A DNA stretch of 64,000 bases, taken from assembly GCA_036346355.1 (NCBI GenBank), contig CM070578.1, forward strand, positions 18,304,501 through 18,368,500. The letters are read 5' to 3'. Shown here in pieces: positions 47,205 through 59,935 of this stretch (positions are counted from its first letter, which is position 1; every line of letters starts with the position of its first letter). Source of the DNA: Rhipidocladum racemiflorum. Its lineage: Eukaryota; Streptophyta; Magnoliopsida; Poales; Poaceae. The notes beneath the pieces were generated by a model. It had not been told where the DNA came from. It saw only the letters and a list, made by a program, of their open reading frames with translations, and did not search any database. A program made the position numbers and the translations under genes.

Positions 47205-48663
47205 TTTTAGACCAAAAGGATATCAATCCTGTTGATATCCCAGTTCCATTGAAGAAACTGAAATAGTATGTATCTGTTTTGAGTCACAGTTATCATTACA
47301 TGATACGCAAACGATACTCAAAACCAAAAACTCAAGATGAGAGCCTATTACAGCAAATCAGCATCAACCAAAATTCTCCAACAAAAACTTTAGTTATCAG
47401 AACCTCCAAAACATGCTGAGATACTAAAAATCTTCTTTGCTTTCATCTGCTTTGGTCAAGGAAGGAAGGCAGGGAGGCCCGACTCTTAGGATTCTTTCCA
47501 CCGAATTCTTTGTTATCCACCAAATTTTCTCTTTCACTTAGTTGTTTCGAACTCGGTGTTAATGGCAATGGTGCTTTGATTTTCGCCTCCGTGTACATAA
47601 AATTTCTCCACTTGACCTACCATCTCCTTTTTGTATAGAGGCCTCCGGTTCTTTAACGTGGTAAGCATCTTTCTCAAATTGTTTTCACATCTAGCCAATC
47701 ACGGTAAAGAAAGATCATATTATTTCTTTGTTTCCATACACACCACAAAACCATGACACCAATAGAATTTAGAGCGACATTTTTCTTATTACTCAGCCAA
47801 AAGCAAGACTCTTGATTCAAAATTATAACCTATGTCCAACACGAAATAATCACTAACCACACTCCAAATATTTTTAGCCACAACACATTCAAAAAAGCAG
47901 ATGAGTAGTACTTTCGTTTTCATCCTTAAAACTACAAACCATTCCTTTGTCTATACCTCTTTTAGTCAAATTATCTTTTGTCATAATTTTATTGTGGTGG
48001 AGGAGCCAAAGGAAAAAGTGAATCTTAGGCTGAACAATCAAACTCCAAAGCAATGAATAAAAACAGGCATAACACCCTGAAATTGATGATTGCATATAAA
48101 GATTTAGCAGAGTAAGCACCATTACTACTATATTGCCAAATAAGAGCATCCTCATTCTCCTTGAGCTTTATGTTGTTAGCTACTTCAACCAATTCAAACC
48201 AACTGATCATCATTTCTTGAGAGAAGGTTCTCCTAAAGGTGCATAATATTAAAACCATCCCAAACCTCTGCAATCGTAACCCCTTTCTCATTAACAAGCA
48301 TATAAAGGTCCCAGAATTGAATAGCTAAACAAGAAGAGCCAAACCAAATGTCCTCCCAAAATCTAATTTTCTCACCATTACCCACACTCCATCTATAGCC
48401 AAACTTGGTAGCTTTCATAGCCTGAGACAATACCTTTCCCGACACTATGATCGAGACTTACAAGTGAAAATGTTGGGGTTTTGACTTTATATTTGAAGTT
48501 CACTAAGCTTTTCCCTTTATGCATCATCTTTAGAATATAATCTTCTAACCCAGGAGGCTACTTGAGACACAAATTAAGATCTCTAATATTAGGAACGCCC
48601 GAGACACTTAAAAATCTTTTTCATACAAACTAAATGCCCGATTAGCTAAATGAAGTTTATTAT
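47205..48663 (-). pseudogene. LINE 3' segment: RT tail, zf-RVT and 3' UTR
   Basis: Motifs in minus-strand order: GVPNIRDLNLC near 48585, VSGYE/ATKFGYRWSVGNGEKIRF at 48370-48430, FWEDIWFG, WQYSSNGAYSAKSLYAI at 48100, and PKIHFFLWLLHHNKIMTKDN with a zf-RVT Cys/His pattern at 47889-48050. This is the usual region after reverse transcriptase in plant L1 elements. About 680 bp of 3' UTR follows. Confidence 0.82.
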
Positions 48664-51600
48664 TCTGAGAGGAGGCGTTTCCCACACGAAGTCATCGAGA
48701 TCCAGTTACGAGAGACCTCCACCTCCTCAACAACAACAACAGCATGCGCAGCAGACTCAGCAACTTCAAACTCAAGGTATATCACAGGGTGTTCAGAAGC
48801 AATCATCTGTGGAAAATCAGGATCATCGCGATAAAGGTATTTCCCAATCGGAAGCTAGTAAGTCGGATCCTGGTTATGTGAAATCAATCTGTTATAATTG
48901 TGGCGAGCCGGTCATCTTGTGGGTAGGTGTAAAATCCTAAAGCTGTGTTTCATATGTGAAGAATCGGGTCATCATGTTGATTTACATCCTGTTAGTCGTA
49001 AATCTCGAGAATATGGCTAGATATATAGGAAGTGCCGCTAACGGATTAGGCTTTTCCACCTTGAGGTTCCCTGAAACTAGTAAGAGTTCTGCATTTCGGT
49101 TTTAACAATCGTGGGATCATCACTATTGATCGGGAGAAATATCTTTAAGCCGAATTGGAGAAGAATCGTGATATTTTTGATGCTCAATGGCCTGGCAGAT
49201 TAGACAATTGGAGGATTTCGGAGTTTTAGTAAGGTTCCCCACAAAAGGTTTGAGATCTAGCCCTTTTGCCTAGTTTCAACTTGAATAAGGCGGGAGTGAC
49301 CGATTTATGTAGAAACTTGGAAAGGAGAGCTTGATGTTTTTGATGAGTTGCGAGGAAGTATGGATTCGGTGAGGGGCATTCCCCCAAATGGTGCTCTTGG
49401 AAGATTTTTGACGGTGCTTCTTGTTTTGGATTATCTTGATTAATGTGGAGTAGACGAGGGATGTTTAAAAGCTTCTATGAGGTAATTAGAATCCAAATAG
49501 CATGTAGAGATCGACAAGATACTTCAGCAAAGGCTAATGGGAGCAGAGAAATTACTTTTCATGATTAAGATAAAAGTGGAGAAAGATGAAAGTTCGGCAA
49601 CTTGATGGAAATGATGAGCAAGATGATGATAACGATGATGATCTTGATGATTTTGATGATGAGAAAGGAAAAAGTGGAGATAGAGATGACATCATGGACC
49701 AGGCAAAATCAAGGTTGGTGATCAAAACAAGATAAATCGACTCAAAAGCGAGCAAATGAAATATAGAGGACAGTGCAGGTGGTTCTAAAAGTAAAAATAA
49801 GAATGGAAAAACTTTAAGCGGATCATTGAATCAAATCATGCTATGAACCTTGAGAATTTTGAGAAACAAAGTTGGATGCAGATGTTTTGAGGATAATGCA
49901 ATGAAAGAATACTGATAATGAAATAATTGATGATGACAAATGCTATAGGCTGCTCAGTGACACAGAAATGGTTAAATCTGATGATGAAATTGAGGAAGCT
50001 GATACATTAATGGACTTTCAGAGACTTCTTCAGATGTGAGTGTAGAATTCATGGAAAATCTGAAGGTAGAAAATCTGAGCTGAAATGATAAATGACAAGA
50101 AGATTCAGATGATGATAGTCTTAAGACGGAATGTCTTTGAGAAGGAGGTAATGACATCTGATTGAGGAAAATGGAGATTTTACTGCAGGAAAGCTTACGA
50201 ATAAAAGATATAATCAATGGGGTCCAATTCCAAATAAGAGGAAAAGCAAAAGAATAGCAGAGAAGGGCAAGACTACTTTGCAAAAGGCGCCAAAAAATTC
50301 GTGACTAAAAATGGAAACTCGCCCCAAAACCTAAAGGTACATTGTCTAAAGTCCTTTTGATTCCTTTCCTATTCATGAGTTAATTGAATTAGCGAGGAAA
50401 AGTAGATGTTTCAATGGGTTGTTACGAGTTAGAAAAGTTAGATAATGCTATGATATGCAAGGAAGTGATGCTGTTAGAATATCTAATTTTAAGCGAGAAC
50501 CTCTCTGTTGGAGTTGTTTCTACTTACCAAATGCATAATCGTGGAAAATGAGGATGAGATTGGTAGTAAAAGGAGGTTATAGAACAAGGAAGTTCACATA
50601 TTCCTCTGAAGGAGGATAGTATCCATGCTAATAATGATATAGATGATGGATTAGAGTGGACTCTGTAGGAAAGAATAAAGCGGGCAAGCACCCTATGAAA
50701 GGTAAAAGGAAAATGAGGGCATCTTTTGGAATGTTAGAGGATTAGGTCAACCTGGAAAGACTAAATGCATATTGGATCTTGTTAAGAATAATAGAGTAGA
50801 TTTTATTGGTTTCCAGAAACAAAGAGAGAAAGTTTTAGTATATCGCTTTCTTAATAGCATCGATGGTTCGATTAATTTTTGAATGGCATTGGCTTCCAGC
50901 AAATTCCACTGGTGGTAATGCGGTTGGTGTGAATGTAGATCGTTGGAAGTGATTCATGTGAAAATAGCAACTTTCTCTGTCAATGCATGTTAAAGTAAAG
51001 ATAACGATTTTATTTGGAAACTTGTTACAGTTTATGGATCTCCTTATGAGGAGAAAAGAGAGTTGTATCTGAGCTTCATGAGACACTTATCGAAGATAAT
51101 CATACTCCAATTATTTTCGTGGTGATTTCAATTTGGTTCGATATCAATCCGACAAAAATAGCGGAAGAGTAGACTTTAAGTGGTGTGATAAATTCAATGA
51201 GTGGATAGATATGTGGGGTTTGATGGAATTAGGTTTGGATTTGGAAGACATTATACTTGGTCCAATAATCAAAATAACCCGATTATGTCAATTGATCGAG
51301 TTTTGCAGCACTTCTTTTGAGGAGAAGTTTCCGTTAGCTATTTTATCTCCCCTTGCTAGAATTGGAAGTGACCATACCCCATTCTGTGGGATTCAGATGG
51401 GATGATTATAAATAGACCTAGTTATAAATTTGAAAAATGGTGGCTTCTTCATAATGATTTCGGTGATTTAGTTGATAAAACTTGGAATACCTCAGTTAAA
51501 AGATGAATCTTTGTTGACAAATGGCAATATAAGGTTAGGAAGATTAGAAAAATTACCAAAGGGTGGAGCATCAATATTGAATCTGAAATTAAGAAAAAGA

Positions 51601-53206
51601 AGAGGTTACTTACGAGATAGAATTCAATGATTTAGATGTTCTCTCTGAATCTAGAGCTCTTACTAAATGCGAGACTAATAGAATGGCTAATATCAGATTG
51701 GAGATTAGAAATTATTGGGTTATGGAGAGACTAGAGAGCTAGACAAAGAGCTAGAGATAGAGATATAAAGAGGAGTGATAGAAACACCAATTATTTCCAT
51801 CTTTATTTGCAAACCAAAGAAGAAGGAAGAATTTTATCACTAATCTTGAAGAGGGCACGATGGGCGATTCAGATACTAGTAGCATGATTAATATTGCACA
51901 TGAATATTATAAAACTTTGTTTGGCTATGAGGCCAAACCTAATATTAATATAGGCAAAAATTTCTTTAAACTGGAAGATAAGATTTGAGATAATGAAAAT
52001 GAAGCTTGGAAGCCCCTTTTCTTGGTGAGATTAAAAAGCGGTGTTTGATTCCTATTCGATTGCCCTGGACCTGATGGTCTCCCTTTTATCTTTTATCAAA
52101 AATTCTGGGAAATTATCAAAGGGATTTATTAGACCTTTTAAAGAGTTAGAGAGTGAACTAGATTTGTTCGACTTAATTTTTGCCATGATCTCTTTGATTC
52201 CAAAGAAAATAATGCTAGTAATTTGAAACAATTGAGACCAATCGAGTTTGTTAAATTGCAGCTACAAAATTATTACAAAGGTGTTGACCAATAGGATTGG
52301 ACCAATTTGTGATAGAATTATTCTTCAAAATCGATCTTTCATTAAGAATAGATTCATTTTAGAAAGTGTAGTTCTCTGCCCATGAGGTAATTCATAAAAT
52401 TCATAAAGACAAAAATAAAGGTCTTGTCCTCAAACTTGATTACGAGAAAGCTTATGATAAGGTTAATTGGAGTTTTTTGATGGATATTCTTTATAAAAGA
52501 GGTTTTAGGGAATAAATGGATATCTGGATTTACTCTGTCTAACTAATGGTTGATTGGGGATCAAAATCAATAATCTTGAAAGTAGCTTCTTCCTAAGCGG
52601 TAAAGGTTTGAGGCAAGGAGATCCTTTATCTCTATTTTGTTTAACTTAGTTCGATGTCTTCTCAAGAATGATCTCTAAAGCCGCTAATCATGGTTTGATA
52701 AATGGTCTTTGTAGAGACTTTTGCCACTGGAGGTATTATTAATTTGCAATATACGGATGATACTACGCTTTTTATTGAAAGTAATGAGAAAGTTGTTTTG
52801 CACCTTAAATGGTTCCTAACTATTTTCGAGCAAATGTCGAGACATGCGGATTAATTTCCACAAGAGTGAATTGATTCCTGTTGGCTGTGACAATGATGAG
52901 ATAAAAAGTTTTGACAACATCCTTTGTTGTAAAATTCGATCTTTCCCAATAAAATATCTTGGGATTCCCCTTCATTATGAGAAAATTAAGAAAGAAGATT
53001 TCCAACCCCTTATTGATAAGATTACAAAAGGATTGCTGGATGGAGAGGCAAACTCCTTTCCCCTAGTGGTAGATTAATTCTGATTAAATCTTGTTTGGCT
53101 AGCATCCCTCTTTATCTTCTCTCTTTTTTTAAATTCCCTAAGTGGGCGTTGGATTCCATTAACTCTCACATGGCTAACTGTCTTTGGAGTGATTATGAAG
53201 GGCATA
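48664..53206 (+). pseudogene. LINE 5' segment (inverted): ORF1 knuckle, endonuclease, RT
   Basis: A Gln-rich segment at 48720-48780 leads to a zinc-knuckle start (ICYNCGEPV, about 48885). An AP endonuclease begins near 50715 (FWNVRGLGQPGKTK) and continues past 51130 (WCDKFNEWIDMWGLMELGL). Reverse transcriptase motifs are LRPIEFV at 52230, KLDYEKAYDKVNWSFLMDIL at 52435, YTDDTTLF at 52755 and KYLGIPLHYEKIKKEDFQP at 52950. Many frameshifts and stops. The ORF1 start is missing (5' truncation). Confidence 0.82.
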
Positions 53207-53221
53207 ATGGGCCTCAATAAT

Positions 53222-53410
53222 AAGCATGCACTTCACTAACTTTCTTCAATTCTTTATCCATCCATATGCATTACAGTGGACAAAAAAACACAAAACATGA
53301 ATTACTTAATTTGCTTTATCCATCCATATGCATTACAGTGGACAAGAAAACACAAAACAGGAATTACTTAAATTTGGACTTATGAACTTATGATCTTACT
53401 AGTAGCAGGC
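53222..53410. repeat. Flank repeat copies 2a and 2b
   Basis: aagcatgcacttcactaact starts right after the LINE's right TSD and repeats 47020. A further partial copy begins at 53307 (tttatccatccatatgcatt). The series ends with ttactagtagcaggc, as at 47130. Confidence 0.8.
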
Positions 53411-54489
53411 ATACTATTTTGTGCATAAAAAGATCATATTCTTTTTTGATATTGTTTTCATGCATGATATTGTATAATCTCTGCTGATATTGTTTTGATT
53501 CATGATATTGCAGTAAGAAAGATCAGTTTCATCAATGCATCTGAAAACAGCAAGCAGCTCTGGGATCAGAGTGAAAGCTGGTTCTATGAGTGTTGATAAG
53601 TGTTGGTAAGTGTTGATTGATCATTGATCACTCCTGTATCATGTTCTATGAGCACATGTCAACCATGTAGAGATAAGATTCAAATCCTCATGAGAGAAAT
53701 TGTCACAGAGATATGTCAAATCCTCATTTCTTGTTAGTAGATCCACCAAATTGTACGGTAATCCGAGGTTCTTTGCAACATTGCATGTCTAACATGCATG
53801 CTTTACCAAAAATACTGTTGTAAGACACGAGAAGAGGAACAAGGTGCTAAGGCGAATCCTTACCAAGAAAAGGAGAAGAAGCAAAGATCTGGAGGTCCAC
53901 GATAGTAACAGCACCAGATCTGGAGGTCCACAGCAGTAGCAGCACCAGATCCTCTTCCCGGAGGTCGTATAGGAGCAACTGCACGGAGGACGATGGTGCT
54001 CGTGGGGGGTTGGGGATCTGTAGCCGGATGGGGAGACGACGAAGCAAGGGGTAGTTACGAACAAATCAGGAAGAAGCAGAGAGATCTGGAGGTTGATGGC
54101 ATACCAGTTCCAAATCCATTGCCGATCCGCGCGGCGAAGGTAGAGGGCGTATCGGAGGTGGTCTCGTAGACCCTGACCCACTCGGGCATCCACCCGATGC
54201 GGCCGGCGCGGCGGAGGTAGAGGTAGCAACGCCGTAGCTGCAGGGGCCCCCCGATCCTCGCGGCAAAGGTGGAGGTAGAGGTAGCAGACACTCCATGTGG
54301 TCGCGCGAATGACTCCTCGGTTGCGGCGAGCGCCGGATAGCGAGCGGAGAGAGAATCGCCAAACGTACGGAGTCTCTCTCCGCTCGCTAGATTTGGAGAG
54401 GAGGATGGCGAACTGTTGGAGACATTTTCCCCCCAGCAAATCGCTATTATTTGGTGACAGAGTTGAATAGCAAGGCTTTTGAGATACTC
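53411..54489 (-). other. GC-rich minus-strand ORFs of unknown origin
   Basis: 53789-54630 has long overlapping minus-strand ORFs. Two repeated peptides (TSTSTFAARIGG and TPSTFAARIGNG) reflect an internal DNA repeat of about 60 bp. The arrangement parallels the GC-rich minus-strand segment at the right end of PIF/Harbinger-like element 1. No domain recognised. Confidence 0.35.
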
Positions 54490-55117
54490 TAAAGTCTTAA
54501 AATTAAGGTGTTGGCAGTGCGGAAGACTGAAAATTGACCAGAAGGTTCTCTCTCTCTGAACCTCCGGTTTTCTTCTCTGTAATACGAAGGGGCATAATGG
54601 GTCATTTCCTCTGAATTGGCCTGTGTCCATGTTGGAAATTCAGGGTTGCTCGAGTAAATCCAATTGCGAGTAAAACTCCCCGAAATCTTCCGGATATAGA
54701 AACCCTACTTACATTGCAGATTGCTCCGTTTTCTCCTGATTGGCAGAGACCAGATGCGGACGGTCAATGGCGACAGACGATTTTTGTTTGGTTTAGCCCT
54801 TGCTTAATCTAATCGCACGTTAATCGCCATGTGTCAAGCAAAGGCCGTACAAGTGTTGCTGTGTAAAGTGGCCGTACGCCAGCCACGCCTCGCACGCCTC
54901 GGTCTCACACTCACACCTTTTCACAGGCAGCCCACAGGGAGGGGAGGGAGGCCGGAAGTGGAGGCGAGCCGCTAACTCTCTCTGCCACGCGGGGCCCACC
55001 ACCGCGCGTGCATTCATTCATTCATTCCTCCGATCGATCGCCTCGGTCTCCTCGCCGCCGCTTTGGTTAGGGCAGACGCAGCAGGGGGGTTGGGGGTTGA
55101 GGCTTGAGGGTGGGGCG
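54490..55117 (+). promoter_or_regulatory. Upstream region and 5' UTR of the transporter gene
   Basis: No TATA box was found. GC content rises from about 54830, and 55020-55117 (attcattcattcctccgatcg to gagggtggggcg) is probably 5' UTR. The minus-strand ORFs here are shadows. Confidence 0.5.
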
Positions 55118-58100
55118 ATGGCGGACGCGGTGGCGCTGCCGGTGGCTGCGGCGGCGAGGGACAAGGACGACCGCCGCCGCTGGTCGGCCAGGTGCGGCTT
55201 CGCGGTCCTCGGCATCATGAGCACCCTCCTCGTCTACGGCGTCCTCCAGGTGTCCTGCCCCTCCCCCACTCCCTCCCTCTCTAATCGAATTATTACTATC
55301 AATGCCCAATTTCCCCACCGACGAATGCCGTCGAGTGCGATGCTGTATTCGAATTAGGATCGATCTATCGTGTCTGTTCTTCCCTCAGGCTGACCGGCCA
55401 GTAGCACATTCCGGGGATTCATTCGATTCAACTGACCCGGGGATGCGTTCCCTTTTCCTTTGCCTCCATCAAACATGCGACTTAAATTGTTATTACTTGC
55501 TATGCTTTCTGGGTGGAAGATCTACAGGCTTACTTGTTTCCATCGGGGAGCTGAGTTTTGTCCTGGAAATAAGCTGCCAGCATGGTTAATTCCTTCACGT
55601 TCTAAGTTTCACACGAGCTCCCCTGATTTCGCCCGCTATACCTCTTCTTCTTTTTTCTTTTTTTTTCTAGTTTGCGTCGTCACAAATTGAAAGAGACTTT
55701 GCAAAAATATATCAATTCGGTAGCAGTAGTAATACTGCTGATTGACTGTTCATGCCAGCTTCCTTCCAAATTCTGCTATCTTGTGCCACATAGATGAATT
55801 AAATACATATCTCAATGTTCTGTTCTCATTCTTCTGATTGGAAAATAAAGATTGTACTTTAGTGAATGGTGTATTCATAAACATGTCCTTCTGATGTTCT
55901 TTAACTAAATTGAAAATACCCTATTGCTCTTTCACACTACGTAATCTTGTACATCATCGCTTATTGACAGGCTCTTATTTCAATGTTTTGTAGGAAAAAA
56001 TCATGAGAGTTCCCTATGGAGCAGAAAAGGAGTTCTTTAGATACTCACTTTTTCTTGTTTTCTGTAACCGCATCACCACATCCACGGTGTCTGCACTGGT
56101 GTTACTGGTAGATCTCTCATTCTACTTCTTGTACTTGTCTGAATCTGCCAGACTCCTAAATTCTATATATTCATGCAGACGAGTAAGAAATCCTTGGACC
56201 CTGTGGCTCCAATACACAAATATTGCGTGGTCTCTGTATCAAACATACTGACCACAACTTGCCAGTATGAGGTTATATTGGTTTCTTTCCTGCATTTCTA
56301 GTGCCATTGGTGTTGATTCATGGTAGTTGTTACTTCTTTACTGAATATGTGACATGATTTTGTCAGGCCCTCAAGTATGTGAGTTTCCCTGTCCAAACAC
56401 TTGCCAAATGTGCGAAGATGATACCTGTGATGGTAATCTCTGCTATACAGCAACCAGTGATCTAGCTAGCTTTTCGTACATCTTCACTATCTGCTAGAGA
56501 AGTATAAATTTATTTCATGTTATAATGGTTCACGGTTAACTAGTGTTGGTTGGTCTAAGCAATTAGAGTCTAGTTTGGTGCCAATAGTAATTGGGATCGC
56601 ATGCATGGGTCAGCTCGTAAAGATATGAAAAGGCAATGTTTGATAAGATGTTCGTGAGAATTATTGTGCAAGATGAATGCGAGGGTCTCAGTTCGTCTAA
56701 CACTACTTTGCTGGTCACTTTTCACTCATCTCTTTGCTATATGTTAAAGACACAAAAAATCCTGATTGTGTATAAATCATCTTAAGTTTGTATATGTAGA
56801 CATGGATTGGTTTTGTCTTGTGTAATTTATATATCACATATTTAGATTTTATTTCTTGGATAATCATATGGTCCTTTCTTACGAATATTATCTACTTTTT
56901 TATTGTTTGGTAGATTTGGGGGACAATAATAATGAGAAAGAAGTACGGTGGAAAAGATTATTTCTTTGCGGTCATTGTGACTCTTGGATGCTCACTGTTC
57001 ATTCTATACCCGGTAATTAACATGTCCAACTCACTTCCCTTTATTATTGAGCACCACATGATCACGTGCTGAATGAATGTCCATGGCTAGACATTTTATT
57101 GGAGAACATACATTAATTTCAATTACGATCAATATTGCATGCATTGCAAATTATAACAGGTATAGGACACATGCTAGGATTGAAATAATAGTAGGATGGA
57201 TATGGGGGTTTTATCTATCCCAAGTCCCAACAAATTATGTAGTTAACACGTTCAGGCACGGGCATCTGGAAACTGCTAATAACCAACCAGTTATTTACGG
57301 TGGTACTTAGCCCATGCACATATGACGAGTACCCCTTTATATTCGATGATGGCCCTTGTAAATTATATAGCATGCAGAGCTGTTAACATTTCTTCTGAAG
57401 TGATTTTGCCGTCTTGTCTTCATGGATGCAGGCATCAATGGATGTTAGTCCATTCAATAAAGGCAGAGAAAGCACTGTGTGGGGTGTTTCACTCATGCTT
57501 GGTTATCTTGGGTACAACTTCTGCTTGCCTGCTATTTATTTCCACGCTAAAGAAAACAAGCGACAATGTTTAAACTTATGAGGCAGCTCATGATATCCTG
57601 CAATGGCTTAGCTTTGTAAAATTTTATGATTTCACAGCTCTATGTGACATGCAAACTGCTTTTATTTGCACTCACAATATTACTCTGTTCTCTTCCAAAT
57701 GTATTAATGTTGGCATAGTTTCTTTCAATCATCTTTTACAATAAGGTATTAAGGTTGCTATCTAATTTTATTCCTTTTCCTTGTTGACTTCCGGATTTCT
57801 AGATTTGATGGTTTTACGAGCACCTTCCAAGATAAACTCTTCAAAGGGTACAACATGGAAATACACAACCAAATATTCTACACGACAATGTGCTCTTGTC
57901 TTCTTAGTTTAAGTGGTAATTGCTTATCCATATGGTTACTGTCTTGTCTTTTGATTATGTCTTGCACATCTAAAATTTAACTTAATTTTATATGTACTGG
58001 CACCAAATCTGCTGAAATTTGGTCGGCACTCGGCAGTTCTGTACTTCCGTGATTCCATCAATGCTTTGCCTTTTACATCTACACTGTACATCAGTACTTT

Positions 58101-59102
58101 TTTAACAGTTGCTATGAAGGTGATTTTATATATATGTTACTTCTTTCCTTTTGCAGGACTTATTGTCCAGAATCATCTGATTCCAGCTGTGGACTTTATG
58201 TTTCGTCATCCAGATTGCTTCTATGACACCATAATCCTATCCAGCGTAAGACTTACCTTTTGATCTTCTAAGTGCAATGTTGCTTGTTCCTTGTTTGCAA
58301 ATGAACCAGTGCAGAATATAAAGTACATCCATGTAAGGCTGATGGATATAGGTGGATGCAGAGCCAATATCACATATGGAGATGAAATAAAATGATGATA
58401 GCTAATGTGAAATTTTCAGTCTCTGGTAGGACGTGAAATTTAGGGCAAATAACACTTCGCACTGTCTCATATTTTATAAGTTGCGTCTCCCACACACAAA
58501 TTGAAGCTAAACCATATTTAGGGCAAATAACACTTTGCACTCTCTCAAATTTTTTAAGTTGCCTCTCCCGCACTCACAAATTGAAGCTAAACCATATGCA
58601 TGCAAGATATCTCTTTGCTGTGGGATTTAAATTCCATGCTATTCCAGGTTGCAACAGCTAGTCAGTTCTTCATATCCTACACCATTCGAACTTTTGGGGC
58701 TCTCACGTTTGCTACAATTATGACGACTAGACAGGTGGACACCGCTCTCATCAGTGCTACATACTTGCATCTATAGAATTAACCTTTCCCTAATAGTAAT
58801 TCTCCATATATTGTTGTAGTTGGTGAGTATATTACTGTCCTGCGTGTGGTTTGTACATCCCCTTAGCTGGATGCAGTGGGTTGGTGCTGTAAGTAATCTG
58901 TCTGACTGTCCATATCTCATCAGCCATCTCATGATATTACCTTGTTTCACTTCGATTATGATCAACATTCTGTACGTACTACCAGGCCATTGTATTCGGA
59001 GCCCTATACACAAAGACCTTGTTGAGAAGTAAACCACAGAAGCCAGCAGTTGCAAGCTCATCATCGCATGGTTCGAGCCCAAATTCTGCCATCAACAGTT
59101 GA
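55118..59102 (+). CDS. UDP-galactose/UDP-glucose transporter 5-like (SLC35B-type), 11 exons, 352 aa
   Basis: Exons: 55118-55249, 55994-56107, 56179-56271, 56367-56432, 56914-57012, 57432-57511, 57803-57915, 58157-58245, 58648-58734, 58820-58888, 58986-59102. All introns are GT-AG and the frame stays open. Motifs along the protein: first membrane segment at residues 26-43 (CGFAVLGIMSTLLVYGVL), EKIMRVPYGAEKEFF, LTTTCQYEALKYVSFPVQTL, AKCAKMIPVM, WGVSLMLGYLGFDGFTSTFQ, DKLFKGYNMEIHNQIFY, TASQFFISYTIRTFGALTF and TIMTTRQLVSILLSCVWF. This is the plant UTR5 group of nucleotide-sugar transporters, close to PAPS transporters SLC35B2/B3. These are antiporters of the Golgi or ER membrane that bring activated sugars into the lumen for glycosylation. 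The exact substrate is not shown by sequence. The length matches the family. The Ser-rich C-terminus lacks a dilysine ER signal. An AUG start at 55118 begins MADAVALPVA. Confidence 0.92.
58442..58597. repeat. 77-bp tandem duplication inside intron 8
   Basis: agggcaaataacacttcgca ... ttgaagctaaaccatat is followed immediately by a second copy (agggcaaataacactttgca ...), differing at about ten positions. It lies between exons 8 and 9 of the transporter gene. Confidence 0.85.
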
Positions 59103-59460
59103 CCAAAATAACATAGGAAGATCTACTTCGCCGTGCTCTACCAGACCGAAGTCTTGGTGTCCGAGATATGACGTATTACGTCCTGACGAGTTAACTCGAC
59201 AGACAGAATCCAGTGTCATGCTACTGCTCCTGACCTCGAGCTCAGAAGGCTGATAGTATGAGGGTAGCATCCAAAGAAAGTAGTGTCGAGGCAGCCCAAC
59301 CCGTGAGAAGTGAACTCGGTTGCAAGTTTTGATGAGGCTTGTCAGGCCGTCTTTCTCTGTTAACTATATTGTGTGCGTCACAGCAGGTGCTTGCATTGAT
59401 GTATACTGTAAAATTACTTTTCTAGTCAATAGAAATTTTTTGGGAAAACATGCCCGTGTG
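59103..59460 (+). other. Probable 3' UTR of the transporter gene
   Basis: Begins after TGA at 59100-59102. An AATAGAAA-type signal is at about 59428. The poly(A) site is not determined. Confidence 0.5.
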
Positions 59461-59935
59461 AGCATCATTTTTACGGTTTCATGAGCGAGTTGTACTCGAT
59501 TTTCTTATTCACCTCCATGTATGCATGTCTATACGAAGCGTCAACTAGGAAAACTGGCATCAAAGGAGATCATCGACAGACCTGGAAGAAGGTCCTTGTC
59601 GCTCAATCGTTCGCTCGCCGACGTCTGCGAAGATCCGGAGCGGCGGCGGCGTCGGGGCTAACAAGAACTTGTGGCTATGGTGGAGCACGACGCGGCGGCG
59701 CAGGACAATGGCGCCGCAGCTGCTCCCGGAGGCGGTGTGCATCGCAACGGGCCGCGTGGGGCAGTATTTAGTGGGCTTGACCAGGCAGCCAGCCCAGCTA
59801 GGGACTTCCGTCCACGACGGCCCACCTGCACGCAGGTTTACATTTGGGCCGAGTCCAACTGGACACGGACGCGCACTCCCGATCGCTCGCAGCGTCGCAG
59901 TCGCAGCCTAATAGCAAAACGAAACCACCCCTAGG
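59461..59935. other. GC-rich intergenic region
   Basis: Overlapping ORFs in several frames, none with a domain. The stretch before 59936 could be promoter and 5' UTR of the following ORF. Confidence 0.35.

Larger units (their letters stand above)
47205..53206 (-). mobile_element. L1-type LINE with 5' inversion (twin priming)
   Basis: Flanked by a perfect 15-bp duplication ATGGGCCTCAATAAT (47190-47204 and 53207-53221). The 3' part (47205-48663) is read on the minus strand. The 5' part (48664-53206) is read on the plus strand. Together they make one element cut in the reverse transcriptase tail: plus-strand coding ends at DYEGHN near 53205 and the minus-strand part resumes with LHLAN. A short T-run follows the left TSD as a poly(A) remnant. 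Frameshifts are abundant. Confidence 0.85.
45385..54489 (+). mobile_element. PIF/Harbinger-like element 2, heavily interrupted
   Basis: The left end GAGCATCTCTAAAAAGG follows TTA (45382-45384). The probable right end, gcaaggcttttgagatactc at 54470-54489, is its inverted repeat (complement gagtatctcaaaagccttgc). A transposase fragment lies at 46558-46990. It is interrupted by a double-hairpin element (45402-46128) and a LINE (47205-53206). The right TSD reads TAA rather than TTA, so the right boundary is tentative. Confidence 0.5.

Noticed and set aside
53789..54630. Long minus-strand ORFs as a host gene
   Set aside because: Three overlapping frames are open, no domain is seen, and the segment lies within the probable right arm of a transposon; kept only as an unassigned region.
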